Below, piece by piece: positions 34,651-43,644 of a stretch of DNA of 64,000 nucleotides. Within the stretch, counting starts at the first letter, position 1; each line of letters starts with the position of its first letter. Location: assembly GCA_013298945.1 (NCBI GenBank), contig JAAFJR010000001.1, forward strand, positions 682,001 through 746,000, read 5' to 3'. This DNA is from Polaromonas sp. Its GTDB lineage: Bacteria > Pseudomonadota > Gammaproteobacteria > Burkholderiales > Burkholderiaceae_C. Both the position numbers and the translations under genes were made by a program. Under the pieces are notes generated by a model. The model made no database searches. It saw only the letters and a list, made by a program, of their open reading frames with translations, and was not told where the DNA came from.

Positions 34651-35967
34651 TTATAAAGGGGAAATTTGAGTAGACGATGGTCGAATCATCAGCACGTACA
34701 GGACCAATGCAGCTACTATTTTGATAACGATGGGCACAAGGCAATAAACAATTGTCAGTGCTGCCAATGCCTCTGGTTGCTGCGTGCCAGGGGTGTAGCC
34801 TAGTAGTTCTAACAGCGGTAGTGTGAGTCCCGCAGCCAAAGCTAAGTTCAACTTAGTGGCAAAGTTCCACCATCCAAAGTAAGCACCTTCAGCGCGGCCA
34901 CGGTCGCCAGCATCGGCAATCACACCTGCCAGCAGCGCACTTGGAATGGTCAAATCTGCACTCAGCGCGATGCCAGACAGCGCGCATATGACGATAAACG
35001 CAGTCGTGTCGCCACGGCTCAGTTGCATCGCCCATACAAATATCACGATAGACAGCACCATGCCAAGCAGCCAAGATTTGGTTAAACCAATCCGTTTGAT
35101 ACCTTTCAACCAAAGCGGTACAGCCAGAGCAGCGCAGGCAAAATAAGCGCCTAAAAAAATGGCTTCCATCTGCTTGGGCGCTTGCAGGCGGTCTTGCACG
35201 AAAAACAAAATCAGCGTGGCTGGCACTGCGCTGGCGATGCCATTGAGTACAAAAACAACGAACAAGCGTTTAAATTGAACGTTTTTGAACGGTTTGAAGA
35301 TGCTGTGAGTTGAGGTATTTGCAAGGCTTGGGAAACTTGAAACTGGCTTAATGGATTGCGACCAGGCCAGCCAAGCCACAATAATTGCTATAATAAATAT
35401 AGCTGTTGAGGCAATTAATCCGAAGGCTACAGGCAAAATTGAGGCCAAAATAACACCTATTAACCCTAAGGCCTCGCGCCAAGCCACCAAGCGGCTACGT
35501 TGCACCTCAGTGCCGCCCAACATGGCACCCCAAGACTGGTGGGCGATGCTCAGGGCGCTGTAGGCGGTGTAGGTGATAAGCAGCATGGCGGCAGCCCAAG
35601 CAATTAGCATTGGTTGCTGTTGTTGAACTGCTAGGGGCGGGAAGAACAGCAGCACAAAACCAGCTGCTAAAAACACGCCAGCTATTGCCCCAAAAACCAA
35701 GACCGCTTTGGCAGAGCGGGCAAATAGCTTGTCGCTGAGTTTGCCCAATAGCGGATCAATAAACGCATCAAACAAACGAGCGAACAGAAGCACCAAACCC
35801 AGCGTGGCCAGCGGCATGCCAAATTCACGCGCGTAATGGTTGGGTAAGATGACGTACAGCGGCAAAGCCACAAACGCCAGTGGCAAACCCAGCAAACCAT
35901 AGCGCCAGCCGTTGCTTGCGCTGAAAGCACGTGCATCGGTCGTGTAGTTTGCTGAGGTATCAGTCAT
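34651..35967 (-). CDS. MFS/GPH-type transporter
   Basis: An inner-membrane permease of 438 residues with about 12 hydrophobic stretches, similar to the glycoside-pentoside-hexuronide branch (RLFDAFIDPLLGKLSDKLF near residues 51-69 is typical). The ATG shares its first base... overlap (TGATG) with the stop of the chalcone isomerase-like gene, so translation is coupled. A repeat copy sits in frame at residues 178-194 (FGLIASTAIFIIAIIV), inside a membrane helix. In related clusters an MFS gene is common; lipid or precursor transport is only a guess. Confidence 0.85.
   Translation of the reverse strand: MTDTSANYTTDARAFSASNGWRYGLLGLPLAFVALPLYVILPNHYAREFGMPLATLGLVLLFARLFDAFIDPLLGKLSDKLFARSAKAVLVFGAIAGVFLAAGFVLLFFPPLAVQQQQPMLIAWAAAMLLITYTAYSALSIAHQSWGAMLGGTEVQRSRLVAWREALGLIGVILASILPVAFGLIASTAIFIIAIIVAWLAWSQSIKPVSSFPSLANTSTHSIFKPFKNVQFKRLFVVFVLNGIASAVPATLILFFVQDRLQAPKQMEAIFLGAYFACAALAVPLWLKGIKRIGLTKSWLLGMVLSIVIFVWAMQLSRGDTTAFIVICALSGIALSADLTIPSALLAGVIADAGDRGRAEGAYFGWWNFATKLNLALAAGLTLPLLELLGYTPGTQQPEALAALTIVYCLVPIVIKIVAALVLYVLMIRPSSTQISPL
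35384..35434 (+). repeat. Dispersed ~45-bp repeat, copy inside the MFS gene
   Basis: ATTGCTATAATAAATATAGC, then TGTTGAGGCAATTAATCCGA and AGGCTACAGGC. It keeps both halves of the consensus and is read in frame on the other strand. Confidence 0.72.
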
Positions 35968-36527
35968 CACAATTTCGCCTTGCCTAAAAGCGCTAACCTG
36001 AGCTTGGGTTCTGAGGTTTTGGGTGATAGCCAAATGCCGAAAAACTGCCGTGAAAAATCCGTATCCCGAATTTCACCGCTGCGCTTACCGTTGTGCCAAA
36101 AGGTGACACCAAAGCCAGGCTTGTGCACGCCCACGATGCGGTCGCCCTTTTTGACGTTGGGAAAGGCTTCGCTCAGCGTTTTGACCCAGAGCACCACTTT
36201 TTGCTCAGGCACAGGTTCAATGCGCTGCATTTCTTCAAGTGAGCGCTTGGCGATATCCACAGCAGTAAAGTTGCGCAAATAATGCAGCTCCAGTGCAAAA
36301 TTGTGTTTTTCAAAATCCAAACCTTTAAAGTTGGGCGCCACCCACAAGCTGGATTCATACACTTCTAAGCCAAAAAAAGTCAGTTTGCCTTTGCCTGCAA
36401 ATTCTGCTTGTGGTACGTTGACGGCCACATCTGGCGGTAAAACGGGTAACGCTGTTTGTGCGAATGCGCTCATGGTGAAGAGTTGCAAAGCAAGGCAGCC
36501 GGACAATAGGCGATAGATGAATTTCAT
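35967..36527 (-). CDS. Chalcone isomerase-like secreted protein
   Basis: A signal peptide of about 23 residues (CLALQLFTMSAFAQ) precedes a chalcone isomerase-like fold (pieces GKGKLTFFGLEVYESSLWVA and FTAVDIAKRSLEEM, then GDRIVGVHKPGFGVTFWHNG). Eukaryotic and bacterial non-catalytic members of this fold bind fatty acids, which would suit this operon. 186 residues. The start overlaps the cfa-like stop by four bases (ATGA). Confidence 0.83.
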   Translation of the reverse strand: MKFIYRLLSGCLALQLFTMSAFAQTALPVLPPDVAVNVPQAEFAGKGKLTFFGLEVYESSLWVAPNFKGLDFEKHNFALELHYLRNFTAVDIAKRSLEEMQRIEPVPEQKVVLWVKTLSEAFPNVKKGDRIVGVHKPGFGVTFWHNGKRSGEIRDTDFSRQFFGIWLSPKTSEPKLRLALLGKAKL

Positions 36528-37780
36528 AATTTTTGCAGCGTGAACTGCACCACATCTGTATTTTTCTTGGCAAAAGCAGCTTCACAGTAGGCCAAGTAAA
36601 ACTCCCAAATGCGGATGAAGCGTTCATCAAAACCGAGTTTTAAAACTTGCTGCTTTTCTGCCAAAAACTTGTCGCGCCATAGCTTCAAGGTGTAGGCGTA
36701 GTCCATGCCAAAGGCGAATTCATCAACGACTTTGAAACCTGCCAAACCCGCTTGGCGCTTGAACTCGCGTGGGCAGGGCAGGCAGCCGCCTGGGAAGATG
36801 TATTGCTGGATAAAGTCAGTTGAGCCGACGTAGCGGTCAAACAAAGCGTCATCAATCACAATGCTTTGAATGCAGACTTTGCCGTCGGGTTTAAGCAATC
36901 GGTGAATCGTTTTGAAGTATTCTGGCCAGTAAGCTTGGCCGACGGCTTCTATCATTTCTATGGACACAACAGCGTCAAACGGTGCATCATTTGACGTTAC
37001 GCCAATGTCGCGGTAGTCTTGCAAACGCAAGTCCGCATTGTCTGCCACACCAAGCTTTTGCATACGCTCTTTGGCAAAGCTGAGCTGCTCGGTGCTTAGC
37101 GTCACACCGACAACTTTGACATCGAAATCAATTGTTGCTTTTTCAGCCAACGCACCCCAGCCGCAACCAATTTCAAGCAAACGGTCACCAGCTTTTACGT
37201 CTACCATGTTCAAAGCCCGTCGCACTTTGGCATGCTGGGCAAGCACCATGCCATCGTAAGTCGTGTTATCTATGCCCTTTTCAAACAATGCAGAGGAGTA
37301 GTTTTTGGTGTCATCCAACCACAGCTCGTAAAAAGCATTGCCCAAGTCATAGTGAGCGTGTATATTTTTTTTGCTGTTGGTTTTGGAGTTGCGGTTCAGC
37401 AGGTGCTTGATCCTAAACAACAAGCGACCAGCCCAAGTGCCGTAAATGGCGTCTTCAATGACAGCACGGTTGCTGATGAAGACTTTGATCAAATCCGACA
37501 AACTAGGTGTGGACCAGTCGCCAGCGATGTAAGTTTCGGCAAATCCAATATCGCCAGATTTCAAAGCTGCTGAAAAGACGTTCCAGTTTTTCAGCATCAG
37601 CGTAGCGTGTAGGGCGCTAGTGTCATGGTCGCCAAAGCGGTGCATGCTACCGTCGGGGAACTGCACGGTGAGCGCATCGTGGCGCAGTTTCAGCAGAAGC
37701 TTGAGCGCGCTGCGAGCGGCTGCAGGCGCATTGGCTGGGATTTCAAAGTTAGAGGTGATAGCAGAGTTCACAGAGTTCAT
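36524..37780 (-). CDS. cfa: Cyclopropane-fatty-acyl-phospholipid synthase-like methyltransferase
   Basis: An SAM-dependent enzyme that methylates double bonds of phospholipid acyl chains, yielding cyclopropane, methylated or, in related systems, furan precursors. The SAM site is DRLLEIGCGWGALAEKA. Preceding it are YDLGNAFYELWLDDTKNYSS and later VSIEMIEAVGQAYW and YIFPGGCLPCPREF, with the Cys at the conserved carbonate-site loop. 418 residues from the ATG at 37778-37780, four bases after the DUF1365 stop. The enzyme may not form a ring: in clusters with an FAD oxidoreductase and DUF1365, other products have been reported (established for Rhodobacter Ufa proteins, inference here). Confidence 0.9.
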   Translation of the reverse strand: MNSVNSAITSNFEIPANAPAAARSALKLLLKLRHDALTVQFPDGSMHRFGDHDTSALHATLMLKNWNVFSAALKSGDIGFAETYIAGDWSTPSLSDLIKVFISNRAVIEDAIYGTWAGRLLFRIKHLLNRNSKTNSKKNIHAHYDLGNAFYELWLDDTKNYSSALFEKGIDNTTYDGMVLAQHAKVRRALNMVDVKAGDRLLEIGCGWGALAEKATIDFDVKVVGVTLSTEQLSFAKERMQKLGVADNADLRLQDYRDIGVTSNDAPFDAVVSIEMIEAVGQAYWPEYFKTIHRLLKPDGKVCIQSIVIDDALFDRYVGSTDFIQQYIFPGGCLPCPREFKRQAGLAGFKVVDEFAFGMDYAYTLKLWRDKFLAEKQQVLKLGFDERFIRIWEFYLAYCEAAFAKKNTDVVQFTLQKL

Positions 37781-37784
37781 AGCT

Positions 37785-38561
37785 TTAAGTTTTGCTGCGA
37801 GTGATGAATAATTCGGGTGGTGTTGGTTTGGCCACATACGCAATGCGTTTTCGCCATAGCTTGAACGCTTGCCAGTGTATGCGTGCGATGACGCCAAAGG
37901 TCATCATGGGGTAGCTATACAGTGCTTTTCGTATGCTTTGGGGAGTGATAGGTTCTAATTCACCACTCACACTGGTTTCTAGCAACGGTCCCGTGGCATC
38001 GTCATAATCAACCCGAGCGAGTGTGTTGGAATCCATCGTCATGAAACGAAAACGGTAGCTGCCTTCGACATGGTTGAAGGGTGAGACGTGGAATACTTTT
38101 GTTGCAGTTTGCTCTGCGCCAAAAACAGGTTTTTCTAGCAAGTAGCAATGACGTTCACCAAAAGTGTTGTTAACTTCGATGACGATAGCTCGCAGTGTGC
38201 CGTCGATGCTGTGGCAATACCAAAAGCTGACGGGTTTAAACGTATAGCCAAAGACGCGCGGATAGCAGTGCAGCCATATTTCGCCCGTGGCATCGGCTAT
38301 GCCTTCGCTGCGCAGCAGCTCATCAAGCCACGACAATGAGTCTGCACGACCATCGCCATGGTCTTTGTCATAAAAACTCAATGCAGCCCAGCGGTTGTGT
38401 TTTAGTGAGGTGCTCGTTTCTTTTGACAAAGATCGCATGGGCAGCATCAAGAAATACGTAGGGTAGGCAAACGCGTGCTCAACGGGTTTGATACGCTTGT
38501 GCCGCACTTGGCCAAAGCCAATGTGGGGAACAGCCGGCAAGTTTATGCTGCTGCTAGCCAT
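37785..38561 (-). CDS. DUF1365 protein
   Basis: Function unknown. The 258 residues show the family pattern: IGFGQVRHKRIKPVEHAFAY at the start, LHCYPRVFGYTFKPVSFWYC in the middle, EVNNTFGERHCYLL, and a membrane-associated C-terminus (MMTFGVIARIHWQAFKLW). DUF1365 genes nearly always sit between an FAD-dependent amine-oxidase-like gene and a cfa-like gene, as here. It overlaps the FAD gene by 19 bases and ends four bases before cfa. Confidence 0.88.
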   Translation of the reverse strand: MASSSINLPAVPHIGFGQVRHKRIKPVEHAFAYPTYFLMLPMRSLSKETSTSLKHNRWAALSFYDKDHGDGRADSLSWLDELLRSEGIADATGEIWLHCYPRVFGYTFKPVSFWYCHSIDGTLRAIVIEVNNTFGERHCYLLEKPVFGAEQTATKVFHVSPFNHVEGSYRFRFMTMDSNTLARVDYDDATGPLLETSVSGELEPITPQSIRKALYSYPMMTFGVIARIHWQAFKLWRKRIAYVAKPTPPELFITRSKT

Positions 38562-39847
38562 TGGCTATCTTCTAAGAGTTGTTTGGCGGCAGCCAAGCCA
38601 GATTTCAAACCATCTTCATGGAAGCCATAGCCAGTCCAAGCACCACAAAAATAGGTATTTTGAAAGCCTTGCAAGGCAGGAATATCGGCTTGTGCTTTGA
38701 TAGCGTCTAGATCAAAAACAGGGTGCGCGTATTCAAAAGTGCCCAAAACATGATCGGATACGATAGGTTTAGTCGGATTGAGCGAGACGATGACAGGCTG
38801 CTCAAATGGAATGGGTTGCAGCTTGTTGATGAGGTAATGCAGGCACACATTTGAGGTGTCTGGCTGGCGCGGGTCTGATTGCACACGCTCGTAATTCCAA
38901 GCTGCCCAAGCTGCTTCGCGTTGCGGCAAAACACGAGAATCGGTATGTAGCACAGCGGTGTTAGCTTGGTATTTGATAGCGGACAAGGCTTGTGTTTCCG
39001 CATGGCTAGGTTGCTGCAGCATGGCTAAAGCTTGATCTGAATGGGTGGCAATGATGACTTTGTCGAACCTTTCCGTACCAGTGTTGGTAACGATATGCAC
39101 ACCTCGGCTATCGCGCGAGATGCAATGCACAGGTGTGTTGAGTCGTTTGTCAGCAATATTTGCGACTATCTTGTCTACATAATGCTTCGCACCGCCTGCC
39201 ACAGTCCACCATTGTGGTCTGTCATTCACTTGCAGCAAACCATGGTTATGACAAAACCGCACCATGGTGGCGACAGGGAATTGCAACATCTGCGAAGTAG
39301 GGCAGCTCCAAATACAGCCTAGCATGGGCAGCAAGTACCAGTCTCTAAATTCCGTACTGAAATTATTTGTTTCTAAAAATTCTTCCAGCGGCTGCATCAG
39401 CTGCGCGTCAATATCTGATTTAGCAATACTCGTCGCGAGCTTATTGAAGCGCATCAAATCTCTCAACATGCGCCAAAACCGTGGGTTAAGCAGGTTGCTG
39501 CGTTGCGCAAATACAGTGCTAAGATTCGATCCGCTCCATTCTAAATTACCCTTTTCTTGCGGCACTTGCACCGAAAATGACATATCCGATTTGGCTGTAT
39601 CAACGCCTAGATCGGCAAAAAGTTTGATTAAGTGCGGATAAGTTCGTTCGTTAAATACCAAGAACCCCGTATCTACGCCGTGCGTGACAGAGCCTTGTGC
39701 TGTCGGTAAAGTGATGTCTACCGTGTGCGTATGCCCGCCAAAGTACTCGCCAGCTTCAAATAAGGTGACTTGGGCAAGTCCACGTAAAGCATGAGCAGCT
39801 GCTAGGCCTGAGATGCCTGATCCAACAATAGCGATTTTTTTATCCAT
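38543..39847 (-). CDS. FAD-dependent oxidoreductase (amine oxidase/desaturase-like)
   Basis: A flavoprotein of the NAD(P)-binding amine-oxidase superfamily. The dinucleotide site is IAIVGSGISGLAAAHAL at residues 5-21, with the Glu of FEAGEYFGGHTHTV further on. The C-terminal FAD motif is NTYFCGAWTGYGFHEDG. 434 residues. It is the first gene of the minus-strand operon. In Rhodobacter a homologous flavoprotein, under ECF sigma control, acts on methylated fatty acids; a similar role is inferred here. Confidence 0.88.
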   Translation of the reverse strand: MDKKIAIVGSGISGLAAAHALRGLAQVTLFEAGEYFGGHTHTVDITLPTAQGSVTHGVDTGFLVFNERTYPHLIKLFADLGVDTAKSDMSFSVQVPQEKGNLEWSGSNLSTVFAQRSNLLNPRFWRMLRDLMRFNKLATSIAKSDIDAQLMQPLEEFLETNNFSTEFRDWYLLPMLGCIWSCPTSQMLQFPVATMVRFCHNHGLLQVNDRPQWWTVAGGAKHYVDKIVANIADKRLNTPVHCISRDSRGVHIVTNTGTERFDKVIIATHSDQALAMLQQPSHAETQALSAIKYQANTAVLHTDSRVLPQREAAWAAWNYERVQSDPRQPDTSNVCLHYLINKLQPIPFEQPVIVSLNPTKPIVSDHVLGTFEYAHPVFDLDAIKAQADIPALQGFQNTYFCGAWTGYGFHEDGLKSGLAAAKQLLEDSQWLAAA

Positions 39848-39851
39848 TCTG

Positions 39852-39890
39852 CCATTTTATACCAAAATGGATAAATTAATACCGATTGGT
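39852..39890 (-). promoter_or_regulatory. Palindromic promoter region of the fatty-acid operon
   Basis: A perfect inverted repeat CCATTTT-N5-AAAATGG (39852-39870) sits just before the FAD gene start and contains TATAAA on the minus strand. A second, near-palindromic ACCGATTGGT lies at 39881-39890. Either could be an operator. There is no sigma/ChrR gene pair nearby. Confidence 0.45.
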
Positions 39891-39916
39891 CATTAAAATA
39901 CTTTCAGTTCTATTTT

Positions 39917-40465
39917 TCAGTTAATGTTTGTTTCGTGTACACCAAATGAACCTTGCGCACGGTCAGAAAAAAAACGCTCTAAGGTTACTTTCACGGTTCT
40001 AAAGGCGATCTCGTCCCAAGGGATTTCTGATTCGGTGAATAACTTTGCTTCTTGGGTTTCATAGCCTGGGTCGAACTGGTCGCTGGTCAGCTTGGCACGA
40101 TAAAACAAGTGTACTTGCCCTACTTTGGGGACGCTGAGCACGCTGAAAAGTGATTGCATTTCAAATTGCGCACCCGCTTCTTCAGTGGTTTCGCGGGCTG
40201 CGCCTTCTGCTGTAGTTTCGTCTAACTCCATAAATCCAGCTGGCAGTGTCCATTTGCCTTTGCGCGGCTCAATATTACGTTTACAAAGGAGCACTTTGTC
40301 GCCCAAAACGGGCACAGTGCCAACAACATTCAGTGGGTTTTCGTAATGCACAGTGTTGCAAGCGGGACAAACAGCGCGATTTTTGGTGTCGCCATCGTCG
40401 GGGAGGCGGTACACCACGGCTGTTCCGCAGTTTTTGCAGTGTTTGATGGGGGTTCTGTAGATCAT
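39917..40465 (-). CDS. NUDIX hydrolase with N-terminal zinc ribbon
   Basis: A hydrolase of nucleoside diphosphates linked to another group. Residues 1-35 hold a zinc ribbon with HCKNCG and AVCPACN. The Nudix box GFMELDETTAEGAARETTEE (then AG) fits Gx5Ex7REUxEExGU exactly. NudC-like and ADP-ribose-type members share this layout; the substrate cannot be assigned. The ATG at 40463-40465 gives 182 residues; a longer frame extends into the TRAP terminator and is rejected. Confidence 0.86.
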   Translation of the reverse strand: MIYRTPIKHCKNCGTAVVYRLPDDGDTKNRAVCPACNTVHYENPLNVVGTVPVLGDKVLLCKRNIEPRKGKWTLPAGFMELDETTAEGAARETTEEAGAQFEMQSLFSVLSVPKVGQVHLFYRAKLTSDQFDPGYETQEAKLFTESEIPWDEIAFRTVKVTLERFFSDRAQGSFGVHETNIN

Positions 40466-40497
40466 TGACAGAGTGTAAATCGAAAGCTGAATGGGCG

Positions 40498-40530
40498 TAA
40501 AAAAGCCCCAAGCCAAAGACTTGAGGCTCA
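40498..40530 (-). terminator. Terminator after dctP
   Basis: On the minus strand AGCCTCAAG, loop TCTTTGG, CTTGGGGCTTTTTTACG: a 9-bp stem with one mismatch and a run of six Ts. Confidence 0.78.
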
Positions 40531-40595
40531 TGCCAAGAATTTGAGGCTCAGTTGAGGTTAGAGCTACTGAAAAACCAAATGCCTAGATTTTTGAA

Positions 40596-41648
40596 TTACT
40601 TAGTAGTTTTTGTGTGCTTTTCAATCAACGCACGGGCAGTTTCTAGCAATTTCTTGCCGTCAAAGCCTTTTTTGTTCATGTCTTCCACCCATTCCACCTC
40701 AATGGTGCGAGATTTGCGACGGAAGTTTTGGGCCTCTGCCACATTGACGGTGAAGATGTTGTTGTTACGGTCGCTGGCAGACTTGCGGCCTGCAATGTCG
40801 CCGGCTTGCTGTGTTTTGCCCAGCCAAGCAGAGGTTGCCATGCCTGAATTGTTGTCAATGATTTTCTTCAAATCAGCAGGCATGCTGTTGTACTTGGCTT
40901 TGTTCATCGCCATCACAAACGTGGTGGTGTAAAGCGCGCCACCTGCAGGGTCAAATTCAGCGTGGAATTTGGTGAGTTCATGCACTTTGACAGATGGCAC
41001 AACTTCCCACGGAATCACCGCACCTTGGATTGTGCCTTTGGACAAAGCATCAGGAATGCCTGGCAAAGGCATGCCGACGGGTGTTGCACCCAAAGCCGCC
41101 ATCAGTTTGGTTACTTGGCGCGTAGGTGCACGCATTTTCAAGCCTTTTAAATCGTCAACGGATTTAACTGGTTTTTCAACCGTATGAATCACGCCTGGGC
41201 CATGCACTTGCAAAGCCAAGACTTGCACGTCTTTGAATTCATCGGCAGCCATGGTTTGCACATATTCCCAATAGGCTTTAGAGGTGGCTTCAGCATTGGT
41301 CATCATGAACGGGAGCTCAAACACCTCCACACGTGGGAAGCGGCCTGCGGTGTTGCCAGGCAATGTCCAAATGATGTCAACCACGCCGTCTTTGGCTTGA
41401 TCATATAGTTGTACTGGTGTGCCACCGAGCTGCATAGCTGGATAAGCTTCAAACTTGATACGACCGCCAGATTCTTTTTCAACCTTGTCCATCCACGCTT
41501 TGTGCATGTTGAGCCACACGTTAGATTGTGGCGCCATGAAGGTGTGAAACTTCAAGGTCACAACGGGTGCTTGCGCCAAGACGGCTGTGCCAGATGTTGC
41601 TACAGCTGCAGCAACACCGGTCTTTAAGAGTGAACGGCGATTAATCAT
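40596..41648 (-). CDS. dctP: TRAP transporter periplasmic solute-binding protein (DctP type)
   Basis: The receptor of a TRAP transporter, which takes up organic acids with a sodium gradient. The signal peptide runs to about residue 26 (GTAVLAQAPV) with an N-terminal MINRRSLLKTG that resembles a Tat motif but has only one clear Arg pair. The mature domain contains FHTFMAPQSNVWLNMHKAW and the specificity region LKGLKMRAPTRQVTKLM with the conserved carboxylate-binding Arg. 350 residues. Located downstream of dctM with a 70-base gap. Genomic context suggests an aromatic acid ligand (inference). Confidence 0.9.
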   Translation of the reverse strand: MINRRSLLKTGVAAAVATSGTAVLAQAPVVTLKFHTFMAPQSNVWLNMHKAWMDKVEKESGGRIKFEAYPAMQLGGTPVQLYDQAKDGVVDIIWTLPGNTAGRFPRVEVFELPFMMTNAEATSKAYWEYVQTMAADEFKDVQVLALQVHGPGVIHTVEKPVKSVDDLKGLKMRAPTRQVTKLMAALGATPVGMPLPGIPDALSKGTIQGAVIPWEVVPSVKVHELTKFHAEFDPAGGALYTTTFVMAMNKAKYNSMPADLKKIIDNNSGMATSAWLGKTQQAGDIAGRKSASDRNNNIFTVNVAEAQNFRRKSRTIEVEWVEDMNKKGFDGKKLLETARALIEKHTKTTK

Positions 41649-41718
41649 TGATTTGTCTCCAAAATTTTAAAGTAGCAAAAGAACAGTCAAAACTATAACG
41701 CAGGAAAGCAACTTTGGT

Positions 41719-43059
41719 TTACTGCATAAACCTCAATACATACAGCGAAATGGCAGGGAAGAACAATAAAAGCAAGGTTCGCAGGGTGTCGCTGATTAAA
41801 AACGGCATCACACCTCTGTAGCTTTCAGCAATAGGCACGTCAGCAAATCCATTTTTGCGGCCTTTGGTCATGCTGTTCACCACATACACGTTTAAACCCA
41901 CAGGTGGTGCTAGCATGCCAAAGCCTACCGTCATCAGCACCATGATGCCAAACCAAATGGCGGTGTACTCTTTGCTCATGCCGAAGTCCAACCCCATAAT
42001 CATCGGGAAAAAGATAGGAATAGTCAGCAAAATCATAGACAACTCATCCATGACCGCACCCAGTGCCACGTAAAAGAGCATGATGGCTGCGACCACCATC
42101 ACCGGTGACAAACCCCATGAACCGACGACTTGCGCCAGTTGAGCCGGCACTTGCGTCAACGCCAGTGATGCGTTCATCAAATCTGCGCCCAAGAAAATCA
42201 AAAAGATCATGGCCGAGCTTTCAGCTGTAGCGTAAAAGCAATTTTTGAATTTACCCCAATTCATTTCACGCTTCAACAAAGCGGCAATGAAGGTTGAAAA
42301 TGCGCCCACGGCCGCGCCTTCAGTCGGTGTGAAAAAACCGCCGTAAATGCCGCCAAACACAATCAAAAAGATAGCAGCAATGGGACCAATGCCTTTGATG
42401 GATTCGAGGATATTCAGTTTAGAGACATCGTCATGCTCAGGCGCTTGACCGGGCACAACGCGCACGTAAATGCCAATGGCGACCATATAGCCTACCATCG
42501 CAATAATGCCTGGAATCATGGCAGCTGCAAAGAGTTTGGCAATATTTTGCTCTGTCAAAATGGCGTAAATCACCAGTGGAACAGAGGGCGGTATCAAAAT
42601 CCCAAGTGTGCCACCCGCTGCTAACGTACCTGTAGTTAATCGCCCAGAATAGCCATGTTTGCGCATTTCGTCGTAAGCCACATTGGTAATTGTTGCGGCA
42701 GTTGCAACAGACGAACCGCAAATCGCACCAAATGCAGCACAAGCCAACACAGCGCCCATGGCCAAACCACCTTTGAAGCGCCCCATCACACTGGCAGCAA
42801 AGCCAAACAGCGCTTTGCTGATGCCTCCTTGGGTTGCAAAATGCCCCATCAAGATAAAAAGCGGAATCACCGACAAGTCATAACTTGCAAAACGCGCAAA
42901 TGCTTGTGTGTTTAGAAAACTGGCTAATGGTAACCATCCCGCTTGAAAAACATAGCCAACAGTGCCAGCCACAAACATACAAACGGCAATCGGCACGCGA
43001 ACCGCCATCAAGACCAGCATGATGCCAAAAATGGTCACTGCTAACTGAATCGCACTCAT
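41719..43059 (-). CDS. dctM: TRAP transporter large permease (DctM type)
   Basis: The 446-residue large inner-membrane subunit forming the transport pathway. The family features are visible: GGISKALFGFAASVMGRFKG, the GSSVATAATITNVAYDEM element, GTLGILIPPSVPLVIYAILT, and a C-terminal GMLAPPVGLNVYVVNSMTKG. About 12 membrane segments. Its start overlaps the dctQ stop by four bases (ATGA). Confidence 0.92.
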   Translation of the reverse strand: MSAIQLAVTIFGIMLVLMAVRVPIAVCMFVAGTVGYVFQAGWLPLASFLNTQAFARFASYDLSVIPLFILMGHFATQGGISKALFGFAASVMGRFKGGLAMGAVLACAAFGAICGSSVATAATITNVAYDEMRKHGYSGRLTTGTLAAGGTLGILIPPSVPLVIYAILTEQNIAKLFAAAMIPGIIAMVGYMVAIGIYVRVVPGQAPEHDDVSKLNILESIKGIGPIAAIFLIVFGGIYGGFFTPTEGAAVGAFSTFIAALLKREMNWGKFKNCFYATAESSAMIFLIFLGADLMNASLALTQVPAQLAQVVGSWGLSPVMVVAAIMLFYVALGAVMDELSMILLTIPIFFPMIMGLDFGMSKEYTAIWFGIMVLMTVGFGMLAPPVGLNVYVVNSMTKGRKNGFADVPIAESYRGVMPFLISDTLRTLLLLFFPAISLYVLRFMQ

Positions 43060-43553
43060 ACTGCAAACTCCGGGTTGGCTTCAGATTCATCGCTTGCAAA
43101 TCCGAAAATACCTTGGTGAAGCGCAATCAGCGCGGTCAACACCAATGGCGGCACCATAGCGCAGTAGACCACGTATTCTGGAAAACCCAGCAACATCGTC
43201 CCACTGTTAGAGCTATAAGCATTGAGCCCACCCAACACGGTGCGCCATGCGACCAGTGCCATCACCAAAGCTAACAACAAAGCACCAAATCGCTCCATCT
43301 TGTTTTGTGTACTTGGTGAAGCTTTGTTGGTGAAAAAATCGACAAAAATATTTCCGCGCTTCAACTGACACCACGGCATAAACAGTGCGATAGCCGCACC
43401 GGCAGCAACGCCAGAGAGTTCAAAATCGCCAGAAATAGTTTTACCAATCGTTTCGCGACCAACAATGCTAAGGCACGTCATCAGCGTGATAAAGGTGAGC
43501 AAAACACCGGCCAAGATGGCACAGAACTTAGCTAGATTTTCTAGAATTTTCAA
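43056..43553 (-). CDS. dctQ: TRAP transporter small permease (DctQ type)
   Basis: The 165-residue small membrane subunit that supports DctM. Four hydrophobic segments are visible, including LLTFITLMTCLSIVGRETIG with the family's Gly-Arg-x3 element and PWCQLKRGNIFVDFFTNK in the central loop. First gene of the TRAP unit, 172 bases downstream of the fumarylpyruvate hydrolase gene; a repeat and an inverted repeat lie in between. Confidence 0.9.
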   Translation of the reverse strand: MKILENLAKFCAILAGVLLTFITLMTCLSIVGRETIGKTISGDFELSGVAAGAAIALFMPWCQLKRGNIFVDFFTNKASPSTQNKMERFGALLLALVMALVAWRTVLGGLNAYSSNSGTMLLGFPEYVVYCAMVPPLVLTALIALHQGIFGFASDESEANPEFAV

Positions 43554-43581
43554 AGAACATCTCCTATAAAAAAGCCTAAAC

Positions 43582-43630
43582 TGCTATATTTTTAATAGCT
43601 GCTTAGGCAATAAATACGCCGGCTAGTGGC
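43582..43630 (+). repeat. Dispersed ~45-bp repeat, intergenic copy
   Basis: Forward copy TGCTATATTTTTAATAGCTG, CTTAGGCAATAAATACGCCG, GCTAGTGGC. Nearly the full consensus. Confidence 0.9.
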
Positions 43631-43644
43631 ATATTTTTAATGTA

